Under the pieces are notes generated by a model. That model worked only from the letters and a program-made list of their open reading frames with translations, searched no databases and was not told the DNA's origin. A stretch of DNA of 64,000 bases from a virus: positions 1 to 64,000 of the IMG/VR virus record IMGVR_UViG_3300044673_000327. The stretch is one strand, 5' to 3'. Shown in pieces: positions 49,184 to 56,811 of the stretch (position 1 is its first letter; every line of letters starts with the position of its first letter). The translations under genes and the position numbers were made by a program.

Positions 49184-49882
49184 CTAGGGATTCCAGAAGT
49201 CGGGATAATCGCCCTCGGTGTAATCGTCCTTGGGGTATTCCTCGGGATTATTCTTGGGAATCGCCGAATTAAAACCCTGTAATGTATTCGCGGACGGTTC
49301 GTAGTATTCCTTGCCGGCGGGAGTTCCATCACTCCACGAGTAAGAGGCGATCGGCTCGGGTTCTTTGGGAGTCTCGGGAGCGGGCGCGGGAGTAGACTTC
49401 GGGGCTTTGAGAGAACGGATTTCTTTTTGAAGTTCGGCGATCATCTCGGCGAGGTGATTACCCTCTAGAGGTTTCTCGATCGCTTTAGGTACGAGATCGG
49501 GATAGTCGGGTTCTCGATCGGGGGAATCAAATATCCGACGACCGGTCATCGGATCGAACGGGGGAAATTTTAATAACTCTCGATCTTTATTGATAGGGGA
49601 AGCGATCGCCTTACTCTTTCTGGTAACGCTAGGTTGACCGGGTTTACGGCGACGCTTGGGTTTGGTCTCGGGTTCGGGGGAGGGGAAAGGAATTAGCCTT
49701 CCGTCCGCGCTCTCGATGGGAGTAAAAGGTTGTCGGAGGTTAGCGATCGCTTTGGATAGGGACTCGATCGCCCGGGCGGAGTGGTACATATCCTCGAACG
49801 TATCGAGGTAGGGAAGTTCGGTGACGAGGTTAGCGATAGTCAACCGGAGGGTTTTATCGAGATCGACGGGGAAAGAGGTCAC
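49184..49882 (-). CDS. Unknown head-operon protein with AGKEYYEPS motif
   Basis: 232 residues: helical start (LDKTLRLTIANLVTELPYLD), basic linker (KPKRRRKPGQPSVTRKSK), helix (LAEMIAELQKEIRSLKAPKS), then SYSWSDGTPAGKEYYEPSAN followed by TLQGF and an acidic end. It heads the portal operon (box at 49910). It could be a head-assembly or terminase-contacting protein, by position. Confidence 0.55.
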   Translation of the reverse strand: MTSFPVDLDKTLRLTIANLVTELPYLDTFEDMYHSARAIESLSKAIANLRQPFTPIESADGRLIPFPSPEPETKPKRRRKPGQPSVTRKSKAIASPINKDRELLKFPPFDPMTGRRIFDSPDREPDYPDLVPKAIEKPLEGNHLAEMIAELQKEIRSLKAPKSTPAPAPETPKEPEPIASYSWSDGTPAGKEYYEPSANTLQGFNSAIPKNNPEEYPKDDYTEGDYPDFWNP

Positions 49883-49909
49883 GATCGTTCGGGGTTTCGG
49901 GAACGATCG

Positions 49910-49920
49910 CTAGTCTTCCT
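49910..49920 (-). promoter_or_regulatory. Late-type box variant of the portal operon
   Basis: Minus strand AGGAAGACTAG, about 28 bases before the ATG of 49184-49882. Confidence 0.35.
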
Positions 49921-50097
49921 ATGTTCGAGTCGATTAAAAGGAATTTTCCGGTAGGGTTTTATCGGAAATTGTCTGGAGTTCTGGAGGGGGGGAAAGAGAT
50001 CGCTATCTCCGGAGCGGGAGGCGATCGCCTAAAAGGTTATCGGTGGGATTCGATCGCCGTCGGGGAGATCGCCGGGGGATGGGTGAGAGACGATCCC

Positions 50098-50122
50098 TTT
50101 TTTAGGTAAGCCCTTCGGGTTA
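50098..50122 (+). repeat. Leader family B, copy 1
   Basis: T-run, then TTAGGTAAGCCCTTCGGG and TTAT, 30 bases before the ATG at 50152. GAGGATGTAATCATTCAGGA follows. Confidence 0.65.
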
Positions 50123-50151
50123 TTCGAGGATGTAATCATTCAGGAAATTTT

Positions 50152-50364
50152 ATGACCACTTATGAATACCCGAGAGGGTATCAGATCACCCATCACGATA
50201 ACGGTCAACGATCGATCTCGGTCGTTGACGAGAATGGAAACACGCTATTAGACGCGAGCCTTCCCGCTCGCGACGAATTCGATCGAGAGTTCACCCGAGA
50301 CTTCATTCTTTTCTTTTCGGGGATGGTAAGTCCTGAAATATTCGACTTTCACTTCCCCTTTTAA
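50152..50364 (+). CDS. Cassette gene 1, unknown 70-residue protein
   Basis: Strand-rich start (YEYPRGYQITHHDNGQRSIS), helical end (REFTRDFILFFSGMVSPEIF). CAGGAAATTTT before the ATG. It lies between leader B and a terminator trailer. Function unknown. Confidence 0.55.
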   Translation: MTTYEYPRGYQITHHDNGQRSISVVDENGNTLLDASLPARDEFDREFTRDFILFFSGMVSPEIFDFHFPF

Positions 50365-50370
50365 TTTATT

Positions 50371-50407
50371 CCCCTCTTCGGAGGGGATTTCTTTTTGTCA
50401 CGGGCTG
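50371..50407 (+). terminator. Trailer 1: terminator plus CACGGGCT
   Basis: CCCCTCTTCGGAGGGG stem, ATTTCTTTTT, then GTCACGGGCTGAGG. Confidence 0.7.
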
Positions 50408-50468
50408 AGGGATGGGTGAGTATCGATCGCCTTCCTTTCATAGCGATCGCCTATCGGTGGGAGACCAC

Positions 50469-50495
50469 GACTCTTTTTAGGTAAGCCCTTCGGGG
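50469..50495 (+). repeat. Leader family B, copy 2
   Basis: ACTC, T-run, TTAGGTAAGCCCTTCGGG, 44 bases before the ATG at 50539; AAGGAGGC ribosome site follows. Confidence 0.65.
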
Positions 50496-50538
50496 AGATG
50501 GTCGGTGAATATTCAGCCTTTAAGGAGGCACTTCTATC

Positions 50539-51150
50539 ATGACTACCGTAACCAGCACCACCGTTTCCGCTTCCGTTGCCGTTTCCGTAGCTCAGTCGTA
50601 TCCGTATATGACTTTCTACGCGAACGGGAAACGCGCGCGCGTGCAGTTATTCATCGGGTTCGATTGTGGACGTGAACGCGCGGAAGCGATCGTGAACTCG
50701 ATCGTTGCCAAGTATCCCACCGCTTCTTTAGCGAAGTGGGAGGACGGTAGCAAGGTCTTCACCGAACGCTACTGGTGCAATACCCAGAAGCGTCTCGTGC
50801 GTAGCGATCGCAAGGGATTCGTCTTGAATATCCCGATGGGCGACATGGTTGTTCCCTCGGAATCCAAGCCCGGTTTCCGCAAGCTCGACGTGTTGCGCGC
50901 TTGGGTTAATGCGACCCAGAAGCCCCGCCTTGTCGGGCAACTGGAAGCGAATCTCGCCACGTCAGCGTCGGGTTCGGGCGCGGAAGTGGACGTGACCGCG
51001 GGAACTCAACCCCCCGCGAGCGATCGCCGTTCCGAGTTAGAGGCTATGGCATGGTCTGACCTTCTGAAACTCGCCCAATCGCTCAATAAGCCTAAGTCTC
51101 TCAAGAAGAAAGCTGAACTCGTAGCCTTCATCCTAGAGAACGAATTCTAA
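50539..51150 (+). CDS. Cassette gene 2, SAP/HeH-like C-terminus
   Basis: 203 residues. A globular N-terminal domain (about 20-125: MTFYANGKRARVQLFIGFDC; RRSDRKGF-like basic turns) precedes a linker. The C-terminal 40 residues (LEAMAWSDLLKLAQSLNKPK, then KAELVAFILENEF) resemble the SAP/HeH/Rho-N helical module that binds nucleic acid. Strong Shine-Dalgarno. Codon choice (cgcgcgcg runs, AAG-rich) differs from many neighbours. A DNA-binding host-control or recombination role is possible. Confidence 0.6.
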   Translation: MTTVTSTTVSASVAVSVAQSYPYMTFYANGKRARVQLFIGFDCGRERAEAIVNSIVAKYPTASLAKWEDGSKVFTERYWCNTQKRLVRSDRKGFVLNIPMGDMVVPSESKPGFRKLDVLRAWVNATQKPRLVGQLEANLATSASGSGAEVDVTAGTQPPASDRRSELEAMAWSDLLKLAQSLNKPKSLKKKAELVAFILENEF

Positions 51151-51168
51151 TCTCTTTCCTCTCTTCTC

Positions 51169-51211
51169 CTTCCTCCTCTTCCGGGGGAAGGTTTCTTTTT
51201 GCCACGGGCTG
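51169..51211 (+). terminator. Trailer 2
   Basis: CCTTCC with GGAAGG stem, TTTCTTTTT, then GCCACGGGCTGAGA. Confidence 0.7.
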
Positions 51212-51256
51212 AGAGTACGGGAAGGGAATATGCCGCGTCCTCCCGTCACGAACCAT

Positions 51257-51283
51257 GACTCTTTTTAGGTAAGCCCTTCGGGT
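51257..51283 (+). repeat. Leader family B, copy 3
   Basis: GACTC, T-run, TTAGGTAAGCCCTTCGGG. The downstream TTATTCGAGGGTGTAA nearly repeats copy 1. Confidence 0.65.
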
Positions 51284-51321
51284 TATTCGAGGGTGTAACT
51301 TACCACTAAGGTACTTCTATC

Positions 51322-51501
51322 ATGACTACCAAATCTGTTCGTCGCATCATCTTAACCGCTCATGTCGTTGGTTATAAACCAGTGACCACCACGGCTAAGA
51401 ACGATAAAGAAGTTCAACTCAGAATCGTACAATCCCTCGAACATTTCTCGAAACTCGGTGTTCAATCCGATAAAGTAGAAATTCAACGCGCTTATCTATA
51501 A
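51322..51501 (+). CDS. Cassette gene 3, 59-residue basic protein
   Basis: MTTKSVRRIILTAHVVGYKP, then ATAKNDKE-like turn and a helix (LRIVQSLEHFSKLGVQSDKV). Start context ACTTCTATCATGACTACC is shared with cassette gene 2, evidence that flanks are copied into the coding start. Function unknown. Confidence 0.6.
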   Translation: MTTKSVRRIILTAHVVGYKPVTTTAKNDKEVQLRIVQSLEHFSKLGVQSDKVEIQRAYL

Positions 51502-51514
51502 TCCATCTCCCTAT

Positions 51515-51562
51515 CCTTCCCTCATCTCGGGGGAAGGATTTCTTTTTTACCACGGGCTTTCG
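51515..51562 (+). terminator. Trailer 3
   Basis: CCTTCCC with GGGGAAGG around TCATCTC, ATTTCTTTTTT, then ACCACGGGCTTTCG. Confidence 0.7.
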
Positions 51563-51645
51563 TTTTATTCCTATTACTAACACCTCATCCCTGTAGTATG
51601 TCGCGTTAGAATATAAGGGTAGTATTTGTATTCCTTGAAAGATAC

Positions 51646-52221
51646 ATGGACGTTACGATTAAGCTGATTACTAGCGTTTCTCAACGGGACAGTTTACAGG
51701 CGATCGCCGATCGCTACCGAGCCGCGAGGGAATGGTTGGACGAGACGGCAGATCCGAGGCTTATCAGTTACTCGGGGATCTACCAACTCTATTACGGGGA
51801 GTTACGGGAACGTTTCGGATTAGGAGCGCACCAATCCCAACAGGTCTGTCAGGAGGTTTCGATCGCGAGGGGGGTGGCTCGAAAGAACGATGGGGTCGTA
51901 ACTTTCGAGCGGGATTCGTTCACCCTACATAGCGGGGGTTTTAGCGTCTTCGTGGGGAAGTCGTCCAAACAGAACCTATCCCTCAGTATAACCGGGCTAT
52001 CGGGGCGGGAGTATTACGCCCTCAAGTCGGGAGTCCGTTACTACAGTGTCTTCGTCAAGAAGGGAACGATCGCCAAGAAAGCGCGGGTGTTCCTCGGCGA
52101 TGACGGTATCTGGCGAGTGACCGTGACCCTCGCCGATCGTCCCGCGGGGAAAGAGCCGAATCACAAGGAGGCGATCCGAACCTTTAACGCGGATTGCGTG
52201 AGTCGGAAGATCGGGATCTAG
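51646..52221 (+). CDS. TnpB-like protein lacking the RuvC half
   Basis: 191 residues. The sequence tracks the N-terminal half of a cyanobacterial-type IS605 OrfB/TnpB: VTIKLITSVSQRDSLQAIAD, then LISYSGIYQLYYGELRERFG, LGAHQSQQVCQEVSIARG, and a strand-rich part ending WRVTVTLADRPAGKE. In full TnpB the RuvC nuclease (GVDLG...) starts here; this protein stops 22 residues later without it. It may be a decayed transposon gene or a domesticated RNA-guided binder without nuclease. The frame is intact with no stops, which favours function. A long intergenic region with stems follows. Confidence 0.6.
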   Translation: MDVTIKLITSVSQRDSLQAIADRYRAAREWLDETADPRLISYSGIYQLYYGELRERFGLGAHQSQQVCQEVSIARGVARKNDGVVTFERDSFTLHSGGFSVFVGKSSKQNLSLSITGLSGREYYALKSGVRYYSVFVKKGTIAKKARVFLGDDGIWRVTVTLADRPAGKEPNHKEAIRTFNADCVSRKIGI

Positions 52222-52456
52222 TACATCGGGGGTGGAAAGTTTTTCTTCACCCCCGTTCTCGATCGCGCGACGACCTTTCCTAACCGCGCGACAGGCTGTT
52301 GAAATAGTTAGAATCACCAAAATTTTTTTCTCATGCAGAGCGGGGTTTCCACGAAATCGCTAGATATATTATTAGATATTTTTTAAATTCTTCTTTCTTC
52401 TCCCGAACACCTGTACTGTACGAGGAACTTAGTACGATCGGGGGAGGGGAAAGGGA

Positions 52457-52502
52457 GAGGAGAGGAAGGAATGAGTTTTTATTTTCTTTTTCAGTCGTGG
52501 GA
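52457..52502 (+). repeat. Purine-rich dispersed repeat
   Basis: GGAGAGGAAGGAATGAG, T-run, ATTTTCTTTTTCAGTCGTGG; closest to the copy in the methyltransferase gene, sharing the AGTCGTGGG end. Confidence 0.5.
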
Positions 52503-52760
52503 TGGATAGACCCCCGAGTGTTAGCGAGGGGATGGGGGTGATGGAGAGATGGTAGACGGGAGCGAACGCTATCCCCCTCCCGCGGGACGGAGAGACTAGG
52601 GCGAGGTTTAAATCCCCTCTAGTAGGCTTCGGGATAGTCGGCTATCTCTTTACCCCACTCGTGGGATTCAAGACCTTTAAGCGAGGTTTATAACCCACTA
52701 GAGAGGGCTAAGGACTAGGATTATCCTCTCGTGTTAACCCAAGTCTTTTCGAGGGGAAGA
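52500..52760 (+). ncRNA. Candidate structured RNA downstream of the TnpB-like gene
   Basis: Stems seen: ACCCCC with GGGGGT (52511-52540), ACTAG with CTAGT (52597-52623), GATAG-TCGG-CTATC (52634-52647), CCCAC-TC-GTGGG (52655-52666), and GAGAGG with CCTCTC (52701-52732). GCGAGGTTTA occurs twice, 80 bases apart (52602 and 52682). Dense stems and no coding suggest an RNA; the position would suit an omega-RNA-like guide scaffold, but no guide is defined. Confidence 0.3.
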
Positions 52761-52882
52761 GATCGCCCGCCCCGTGTAGTATGTTTGTAGTTCACTTATC
52801 AAGAGCGTTGACGTTCCCCGATCGCCCCGTTATTAAACATCGCAACTATGCTACGTCCTCTATAGTTGCTGTTAGAATTAAA

Positions 52883-52910
52883 GGATAGCTACGCTATATA
52901 GGGTATGAGT
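52883..52910 (+). repeat. Leader hairpin family A without adjacent gene
   Basis: GGATAGCTACGCTATATAGG and GTATGAGTTAATTCG; a dyad follows, but no open frame starts within 100 bases. The nearest gene is ssb at 53085, which has leader B. Confidence 0.5.
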
Positions 52911-53016
52911 TAATTCGTTGGGGTAATTAACTCTATCTTCTTCTTTCATAGAGCTTTCGGTATTAGTAGATCGTTCTAGGAAGGGAAAGATATTTCCGAA
53001 CTTGTCGTCTACCCCC

Positions 53017-53044
53017 GACTCTTTTTTAGGTAAGCCCTTCGGGG
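53017..53044 (+). repeat. Leader family B, copy 4 (ssb)
   Basis: GACTC, T-run, TTAGGTAAGCCCTTCGGG, 40 bases before the ssb ATG. CTTGAGGTTTA supplies the ribosome site, as in copy 5. Confidence 0.65.
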
Positions 53045-53084
53045 TAATAGTAATTGTAATCAACTCAACTTGAGGTTTAATTCT

Positions 53085-53573
53085 ATGCGTAGCATGAACG
53101 TCCATATCATCTCGGGCAACATCGGCGGATATATCACCAAAGTTCGCAACGAACAAGGTGAACTCGAACGTAAGTTCTTCGACCGTCCAGTGATGAGCAA
53201 GACTTCTTCTGGCAAGAAGCTTATCATCCTGACCGTCGCCGTGACCGTCGGTGTCAAGAAAGGTGACGAGTGGACGAACGAAACCCTCTGGAAGGAATTC
53301 CGCTTCTGGGATAACGATGCCTCTTTCCTCGCGGAGTATTCCGCTCAGGGAAATTTCATCGAGATCCAGTACGAGGAAATCCCGAACGTTTGGATGGACG
53401 AGAACGGCAAGAAACGCTACGGCGATCCCGATCTCCGCGTCGTCCGGTTCGTTCTTCCTAAGATGAATCGTTCTGCCAAACCCTCGAACGGTGACGATGA
53501 CTTCGAGGCGATGACCGTCCCGACCGAGGCTCCCGAACTAACTGCCGAAGAGTTAGCCGACATCCCCATGTAA
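53085..53573 (+). CDS. ssb: Single-stranded DNA-binding protein
   Basis: I start at the ATG 53085, nine bases after GAGG; an upstream TTG would overlap the ribosome site. MNVHIISGNIGGYITKVRNE, then GKKLIILTVAVTVGVKKGDE and FRFWDNDASFLAEYSAQGN fit the SSB OB-fold (W/F stacking residues, YxxxGNF-like turn). The acidic tail ends ELADIPM, close to the DDDIPF tip that binds partner proteins. 162 residues. It coats single strands in replication and recombination. It sits in a cassette, away from the replication operon. Confidence 0.75.
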   Translation: MRSMNVHIISGNIGGYITKVRNEQGELERKFFDRPVMSKTSSGKKLIILTVAVTVGVKKGDEWTNETLWKEFRFWDNDASFLAEYSAQGNFIEIQYEEIPNVWMDENGKKRYGDPDLRVVRFVLPKMNRSAKPSNGDDDFEAMTVPTEAPELTAEELADIPM

Positions 53574-53600
53574 TCCCGATTTCAATCTCCTAATCCGGCT

Positions 53601-53649
53601 CCCTAGTCCTCTTCGGAAGACTAGGGATTTTCTTCTTTCCACGGGCTTT
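53601..53649 (+). terminator. Trailer 4 (ssb)
   Basis: CCCTAGTCCTCTTCGG with AAGACTAGGG stem, ATTTTCTTCTTT, then CCACGGGCTTTC. The stem bases differ entirely from other trailers while pairing is kept. Confidence 0.75.
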
Positions 53650-53675
53650 CCCCCAACTCTCAACAGGTTATCCCC

Positions 53676-53942
53676 ATGAGCTACGAATACCAGTACGACA
53701 CCGATCGCTATCCCGTTCCCGCCTATCCCGAGAACGAACACCTGGACGAACCGACCCTCACTCCCTACGACAAGGGGCTATTCGACGGAGTGACCTATAA
53801 CCTTTCCGAGGAATTGATCCGGCACATCGACGATGCCGATTACGTTCGGGGATACCTCGATGGAGTGCGGGAGGCGATCGCTTCCAAGAGATACCTTCTC
53901 TCCCTACAGGGGAAGGTTAAACCCCATCCCGATAGCTTCTGA
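53676..53942 (+). CDS. Unknown acidic protein, 88 residues
   Basis: YEYQYDTDRYPVPAYPENEH, then helical (DKGLFDGVTYNLSEELIRHI; GYLDGVREAIASKRYLLSL). ACAGGTT precedes the ATG. It lacks a leader B and lies just after the ssb trailer. Function unknown. Confidence 0.55.
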   Translation: MSYEYQYDTDRYPVPAYPENEHLDEPTLTPYDKGLFDGVTYNLSEELIRHIDDADYVRGYLDGVREAIASKRYLLSLQGKVKPHPDSF

Positions 53943-54030
53943 ACGCGGTACGCTACGCTCGAACTACAATTCGGGGAAGTAGGATTGACCCGGTTCTCTC
54001 CGTTCCCCGTCAATCCCCCGCGTACCCTCT

Positions 54031-54076
54031 AGAATATTTTCGGGGTAGCCTTTTCCATCCCCCCGAATATCTCTTT
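54031..54076 (+). terminator. Terminator after 53676-53942
   Basis: AATATTTTCGGGG pairs with CCCCGAATAT, then CTCTTTT. A GGATTGAC/GTCAATCC stem lies 20-60 bases upstream. Confidence 0.6.
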
Positions 54077-54092
54077 TCCCTACACGCGCGGG

Positions 54093-54125
54093 TATTATAT
54101 CTCTATTAGGTTAGCCCTTCGGGGC
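54093..54125 (+). repeat. Leader family B, copy 5, with -10 TATTAT
   Basis: GGGTATTATATCTC, then TTAGGTTAGCCCTTCGGGGC, where GCCC-TTCG-GGGC is a perfect UUCG tetraloop hairpin. TATTAT (54093-54098) could be the -10. Confidence 0.65.
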
Positions 54126-54158
54126 GTTCGGCAGTTGTAATTCCACTTGAGGTTTATT

Positions 54159-54362
54159 ATGCGATTAATAACGATTGTCGGTGATGCGGTTCCCCGTGGC
54201 GGGACATATCACGCGGTAGCCGTGTACGAAACTTCTGCGGGTCGTCGTACCAAGACCGTAACTATTCCGGGATTTACCGGAACCTATCGAGGGTTTTGGG
54301 ATCGACAACCTTTCGATGAAGTATTGAACATCGACGAAGTTCCTAGTTGGCTATTGAAATAA
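54159..54362 (+). CDS. Cassette gene 5, 67-residue beta-rich protein
   Basis: Start at ATG 54159, after CTTGAGGTTTA as for ssb. MRLITIVGDAVPRGGTYHAV, then GRRTKTVTIPGFTGTYRGFW. It is small and basic. Function unknown. Confidence 0.55.
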   Translation: MRLITIVGDAVPRGGTYHAVAVYETSAGRRTKTVTIPGFTGTYRGFWDRQPFDEVLNIDEVPSWLLK

Positions 54363-54377
54363 TTCTTTTATCTCTTT

Positions 54378-54422
54378 CCTTCTCTCATCTCGGGGGAAGG
54401 ATTTCTTTTTTGTCGCGGGCTT
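54378..54422 (+). terminator. Trailer 5, touching the terL stop
   Basis: CCTTCTCTCATCTCGG with GGGAAGG, ATTTCTTTTTT, then GTCGCGGGCTT; the next bases form the terL stop codon on the other strand. Confidence 0.7.
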
Positions 54423-56031
54423 AATTCCTCGCGTGGAATTCCTCCATCGCAGTCTCCAGTCTCCGACGTACACCCAATCCCTTGAAGGCGAGGGCGAGGG
54501 AATCCACACAATCGTTATAGGCAACGGAACCGAATTGGGTTAGCTCGTTAATCCACGGACTCCAATCGATATACCGATTGAAGTAGACTAACCCGTTGTG
54601 GAATAGACCCGTCATGCCGAGAAGATGACTCAGCTTATCGCCCCCGAGTTTGATGCCGTACACCTGCATCGAGTACAGTCCCTTCTCGTTGTGGATGTAT
54701 TGAGTGAAGTCCATGACAAGGGATGCCTGATACGCCACGTCCTCGATGTAAACACGCCACGGGGTAACGCCATCGTCCCATTCCTCGTATAGTTCCAATA
54801 TCACCTCGCACTTATCGAGGTTGGATACCCACTTCCCGCGTCTACCATCGAGAACGTAGAAATGATCGCCTCTTTTCCCGAGTAGGGTGATGACGGTATA
54901 ACAGGCTTTTTCTTTCTCCGATACGGCGAGATCGATACCGATAGCGAAGGAATCGAACGCGGTTCCGAGGGGGATGTCTTTGTAGAGAATCCACGAGGGA
55001 TCGATGCTCATCCCCTCGACTCGAACGACAACGTTCTGGTACTGGAACGAGAAGCCGAAGGGGTCTTCCCTCTGGAGTGTCTTGAGCTTTTCTGTCGGCC
55101 ACCAATCGGGCCAGTAGGAAACGAGATTCCCCGAACCGTCATCGATAAGCGCCGATTGCTCGATAACCTTCCAGCCCTTTTCGGTCGTAAAGTCGGTGCA
55201 GTATATGTCATCGGGACGCATCCGAGTCCCTACACAGATCATCCGACCCCCATCGAGTAGGGTCGGTTTGATAACCGAATGGAACTTGGTTTGAATCTTC
55301 TCTCTCGTCTTGAGACTGGCGATGTCATCGGGAGATTTGATGATGTCGTCGAAGATAATAAGATGAGTACGCTTACCGACAATGGAACCGGTGATACCCG
55401 TCGCGAGCATCGTGTAATCCTCGCCCCCCGTGTTATCGATTCCCGCCCACTTGCGATCGATCGTCCAGTAAGTATCGCTCCATTTATTCCCCTTGCGAAT
55501 ACAGGGAAAGACTTTCCGGTATTCTTCCCCGGTGAGGGTGTCTTTGATGATACCGCTTCTAGCTAGAGCGATCGCTTGAGAGGCGGAAGCGTAAAGAATC
55601 TGTAAGGCGATACCTTCGAGGGCGTGAGTACCGATCGCCCATGCCACGAACATATCGATGCGGGTACTCTTCGCCGAACCGCGAGGGCTGAGGATCAGGA
55701 TATTATCCCCAGCTATCCCTCGAAGGTGTCGGCTATCGTTGCCCGTGACGAGGTGTTCGTCCCATCTCTTGTGATGCTCCGCCCCCGCGAGAGATTTATC
55801 GGGGGGTAGATTACGGGTGACATACCAACAGAAGTAATCGAAGTCTTTCCTCGCCCGAAGAATCTCCTCGTCGTCGGTATGCCATCGATTCTCTTTTGCG
55901 ATCGCCCCCTGCCGTTCTAGTTCTCTCTCCTCGGCGCGGGCGATCTCTATATCCACGAGAGCGCGACGGTATCGGTTCTTCTTGCCCGTACCGCTCGACC
56001 TGTTCCCCCTCGTTCCCGTCCTCGATGCCAC
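54421..56031 (-). CDS. terL: Terminase large subunit
   Basis: 536 residues. ATPase: Walker A LSPRGSAKST (about 114-123), Walker B HLIIFDDI (223-230), coupling ICVGTR (265-270). Nuclease: IGIDLAV (Asp367), YIEDVA (Glu430/Asp431), NDCVDSLALA (Asp507/Asp511). All three acidic nuclease positions are present. It pumps and cuts DNA at the portal. A basic N-terminus (RGNRSSGTGKKNRYRR). Plus-strand cassettes lie on both sides, separating it from the small subunit. Confidence 0.93.
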   Translation of the reverse strand: MASRTGTRGNRSSGTGKKNRYRRALVDIEIARAEERELERQGAIAKENRWHTDDEEILRARKDFDYFCWYVTRNLPPDKSLAGAEHHKRWDEHLVTGNDSRHLRGIAGDNILILSPRGSAKSTRIDMFVAWAIGTHALEGIALQILYASASQAIALARSGIIKDTLTGEEYRKVFPCIRKGNKWSDTYWTIDRKWAGIDNTGGEDYTMLATGITGSIVGKRTHLIIFDDIIKSPDDIASLKTREKIQTKFHSVIKPTLLDGGRMICVGTRMRPDDIYCTDFTTEKGWKVIEQSALIDDGSGNLVSYWPDWWPTEKLKTLQREDPFGFSFQYQNVVVRVEGMSIDPSWILYKDIPLGTAFDSFAIGIDLAVSEKEKACYTVITLLGKRGDHFYVLDGRRGKWVSNLDKCEVILELYEEWDDGVTPWRVYIEDVAYQASLVMDFTQYIHNEKGLYSMQVYGIKLGGDKLSHLLGMTGLFHNGLVYFNRYIDWSPWINELTQFGSVAYNDCVDSLALAFKGLGVRRRLETAMEEFHARN

Positions 56032-56143
56032 TAAAGATCGCCCCCGTCTCTACACGGGTCTTATCTTTCCTACATCGGGGGACTCGGGGTACAATCTAAC
56101 GAATTCAGGTTTCATGATAGAAGGCTCGGGTGTTCCATCTCTT

Positions 56144-56172
56144 CAGCGCGAGCGAAGCGCTGGCGTAGCCAG
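56144..56172 (+). repeat. Cyanobacterial-type palindromic repeat
   Basis: AGCGCGAGCGAAGCGCT is a hairpin with an AGCGA-type loop, fused to CTGGC-GTA-GCCAG. Such GCGCTGGCGTAGCC units resemble interspersed repeats of cyanobacterial genomes and point to DNA exchange with the host. Confidence 0.5.
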
Positions 56173-56251
56173 TTCGCCCCACCTTTTTCCTATTCCGATC
56201 GCGTACAATGAAGAAGTACACCGAGACGGTCGGTAAATTGTACTAGGTTCG

Positions 56252-56287
56252 GAGAGGGGGCGATCGTGGATCACCCCCTCTCTTTAT
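56252..56287. terminator. Terminator-like stem
   Basis: GAGAGGGGGCGATC and GATCACCCCCTCTC pair almost fully, followed by TTTATGG on plus. No gene ends nearby on plus, so its client is unclear. Confidence 0.4.
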
Positions 56288-56396
56288 GGTTGGATTATTT
56301 GTTTTTAGAATCACCATTCTGCACACCGAATAATATTCCTGATAGTAATCCTTTTGAATCGGGAAAGACGATCGCTAATCCCTTCTTTCGAGTATC

Positions 56397-56425
56397 GAGT
56401 CTTTTTTTAGGTTAGCCCTTCGGGT
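56397..56425 (+). repeat. Leader family B, copy 6
   Basis: GAGTC, long T-run, TTAGGTTAGCCCTTCGGG, TTGATCTGTAATGTAA, 66 bases before the ATG at 56491; AAAGGA ribosome site. Confidence 0.65.
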
Positions 56426-56490
56426 TGATCTGTAATGTAAACCACCCCACTCTCTTCACGGGGTATTTTCAACCAAAGGATTAATCGATC

Positions 56491-56811
56491 ATGAATACTT
56501 TCCATCACATCATTGACCTCTGCATTATTCTCTCCGCTTTATCTTTAACCCTTCTCTCCTTTCTTCCTCTCCTCTTTAAAGGGATTATCTGCCTCCAGAA
56601 GTTCCCGAGCAAAGTCCGTCAATGCCGAGCCGACAAACGACAAGCTCTCTACCGTCAAGCTGTTGCTCGTGAGTTCGATGCGTTGATGAAACATCCCTAT
56701 CACGATCTCAAGAAGTACGTTCGACATCTCGCCCTACCGACCGACGATATGAAGAAGCCTACGATAGCGTGGGCGATCGCTAACTATCACGTTCAGAGTT
56801 ACGGTCTCTAG
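56491..56811 (+). CDS. Cassette gene 6, membrane-anchored small protein
   Basis: A hydrophobic N-terminal helix (IIDLCIILSALSLTLLSFLP, then LLFKGII) is followed by a basic soluble part (KFPSKVRQCRADKRQALYRQ). 106 residues. A type II or signal-anchor topology is likely. A superinfection-exclusion role is possible for a moron-like membrane protein but not shown. Confidence 0.6.
   Translation: MNTFHHIIDLCIILSALSLTLLSFLPLLFKGIICLQKFPSKVRQCRADKRQALYRQAVAREFDALMKHPYHDLKKYVRHLALPTDDMKKPTIAWAIANYHVQSYGL

Larger units (their letters stand above)
52222..53084. other. 863-base region: structured RNA candidate, repeats and leaders
   Basis: No credible gene. From left to right: a CACCCCCGTTCTC/GGGGGTG stem near 52231, the purine repeat (52457-52502), the structured block 52500-52760, a perfect GCAACTAT/ATAGTTGC stem (52840-52867), a leader A (52883), a GAGTTAATT/AATTAACTC stem (52907-52933) and leader B copy 4. 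TGTAGTATGT occurs both here (52775) and before the TnpB-like gene (51592), so the two may bound one element. Confidence 0.45.
56032..56490. other. 459-base spacer between terL and cassette 6
   Basis: It contains CAGCGCGAGCGAAGCGCTG and CTGGCGTAGCCAG (56144-56172), two nested stems of a type common in cyanobacterial chromosomes, and a GAGAGGGGG/CCCCCTCTC stem followed by TTTATGG (56252-56287). A 40-codon plus-strand frame at 56115-56236 has TACAAT and CAGG upstream, but half of it is made of the repeat, so I do not call it. Confidence 0.45.

Noticed and set aside
49921-50109. 62-codon plus-strand frame before cassette 1
   Set aside because: Its ATG is part of a late-type box on the other strand and its stop is part of leader B; no ribosome site and no recognisable domain.
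56115-56236. 40-codon plus-strand frame with a possible -10 and a downstream stem
   Set aside because: About a third of it is the cyanobacterial palindromic repeat, and the product has no domain; evidence too thin to call a gene.
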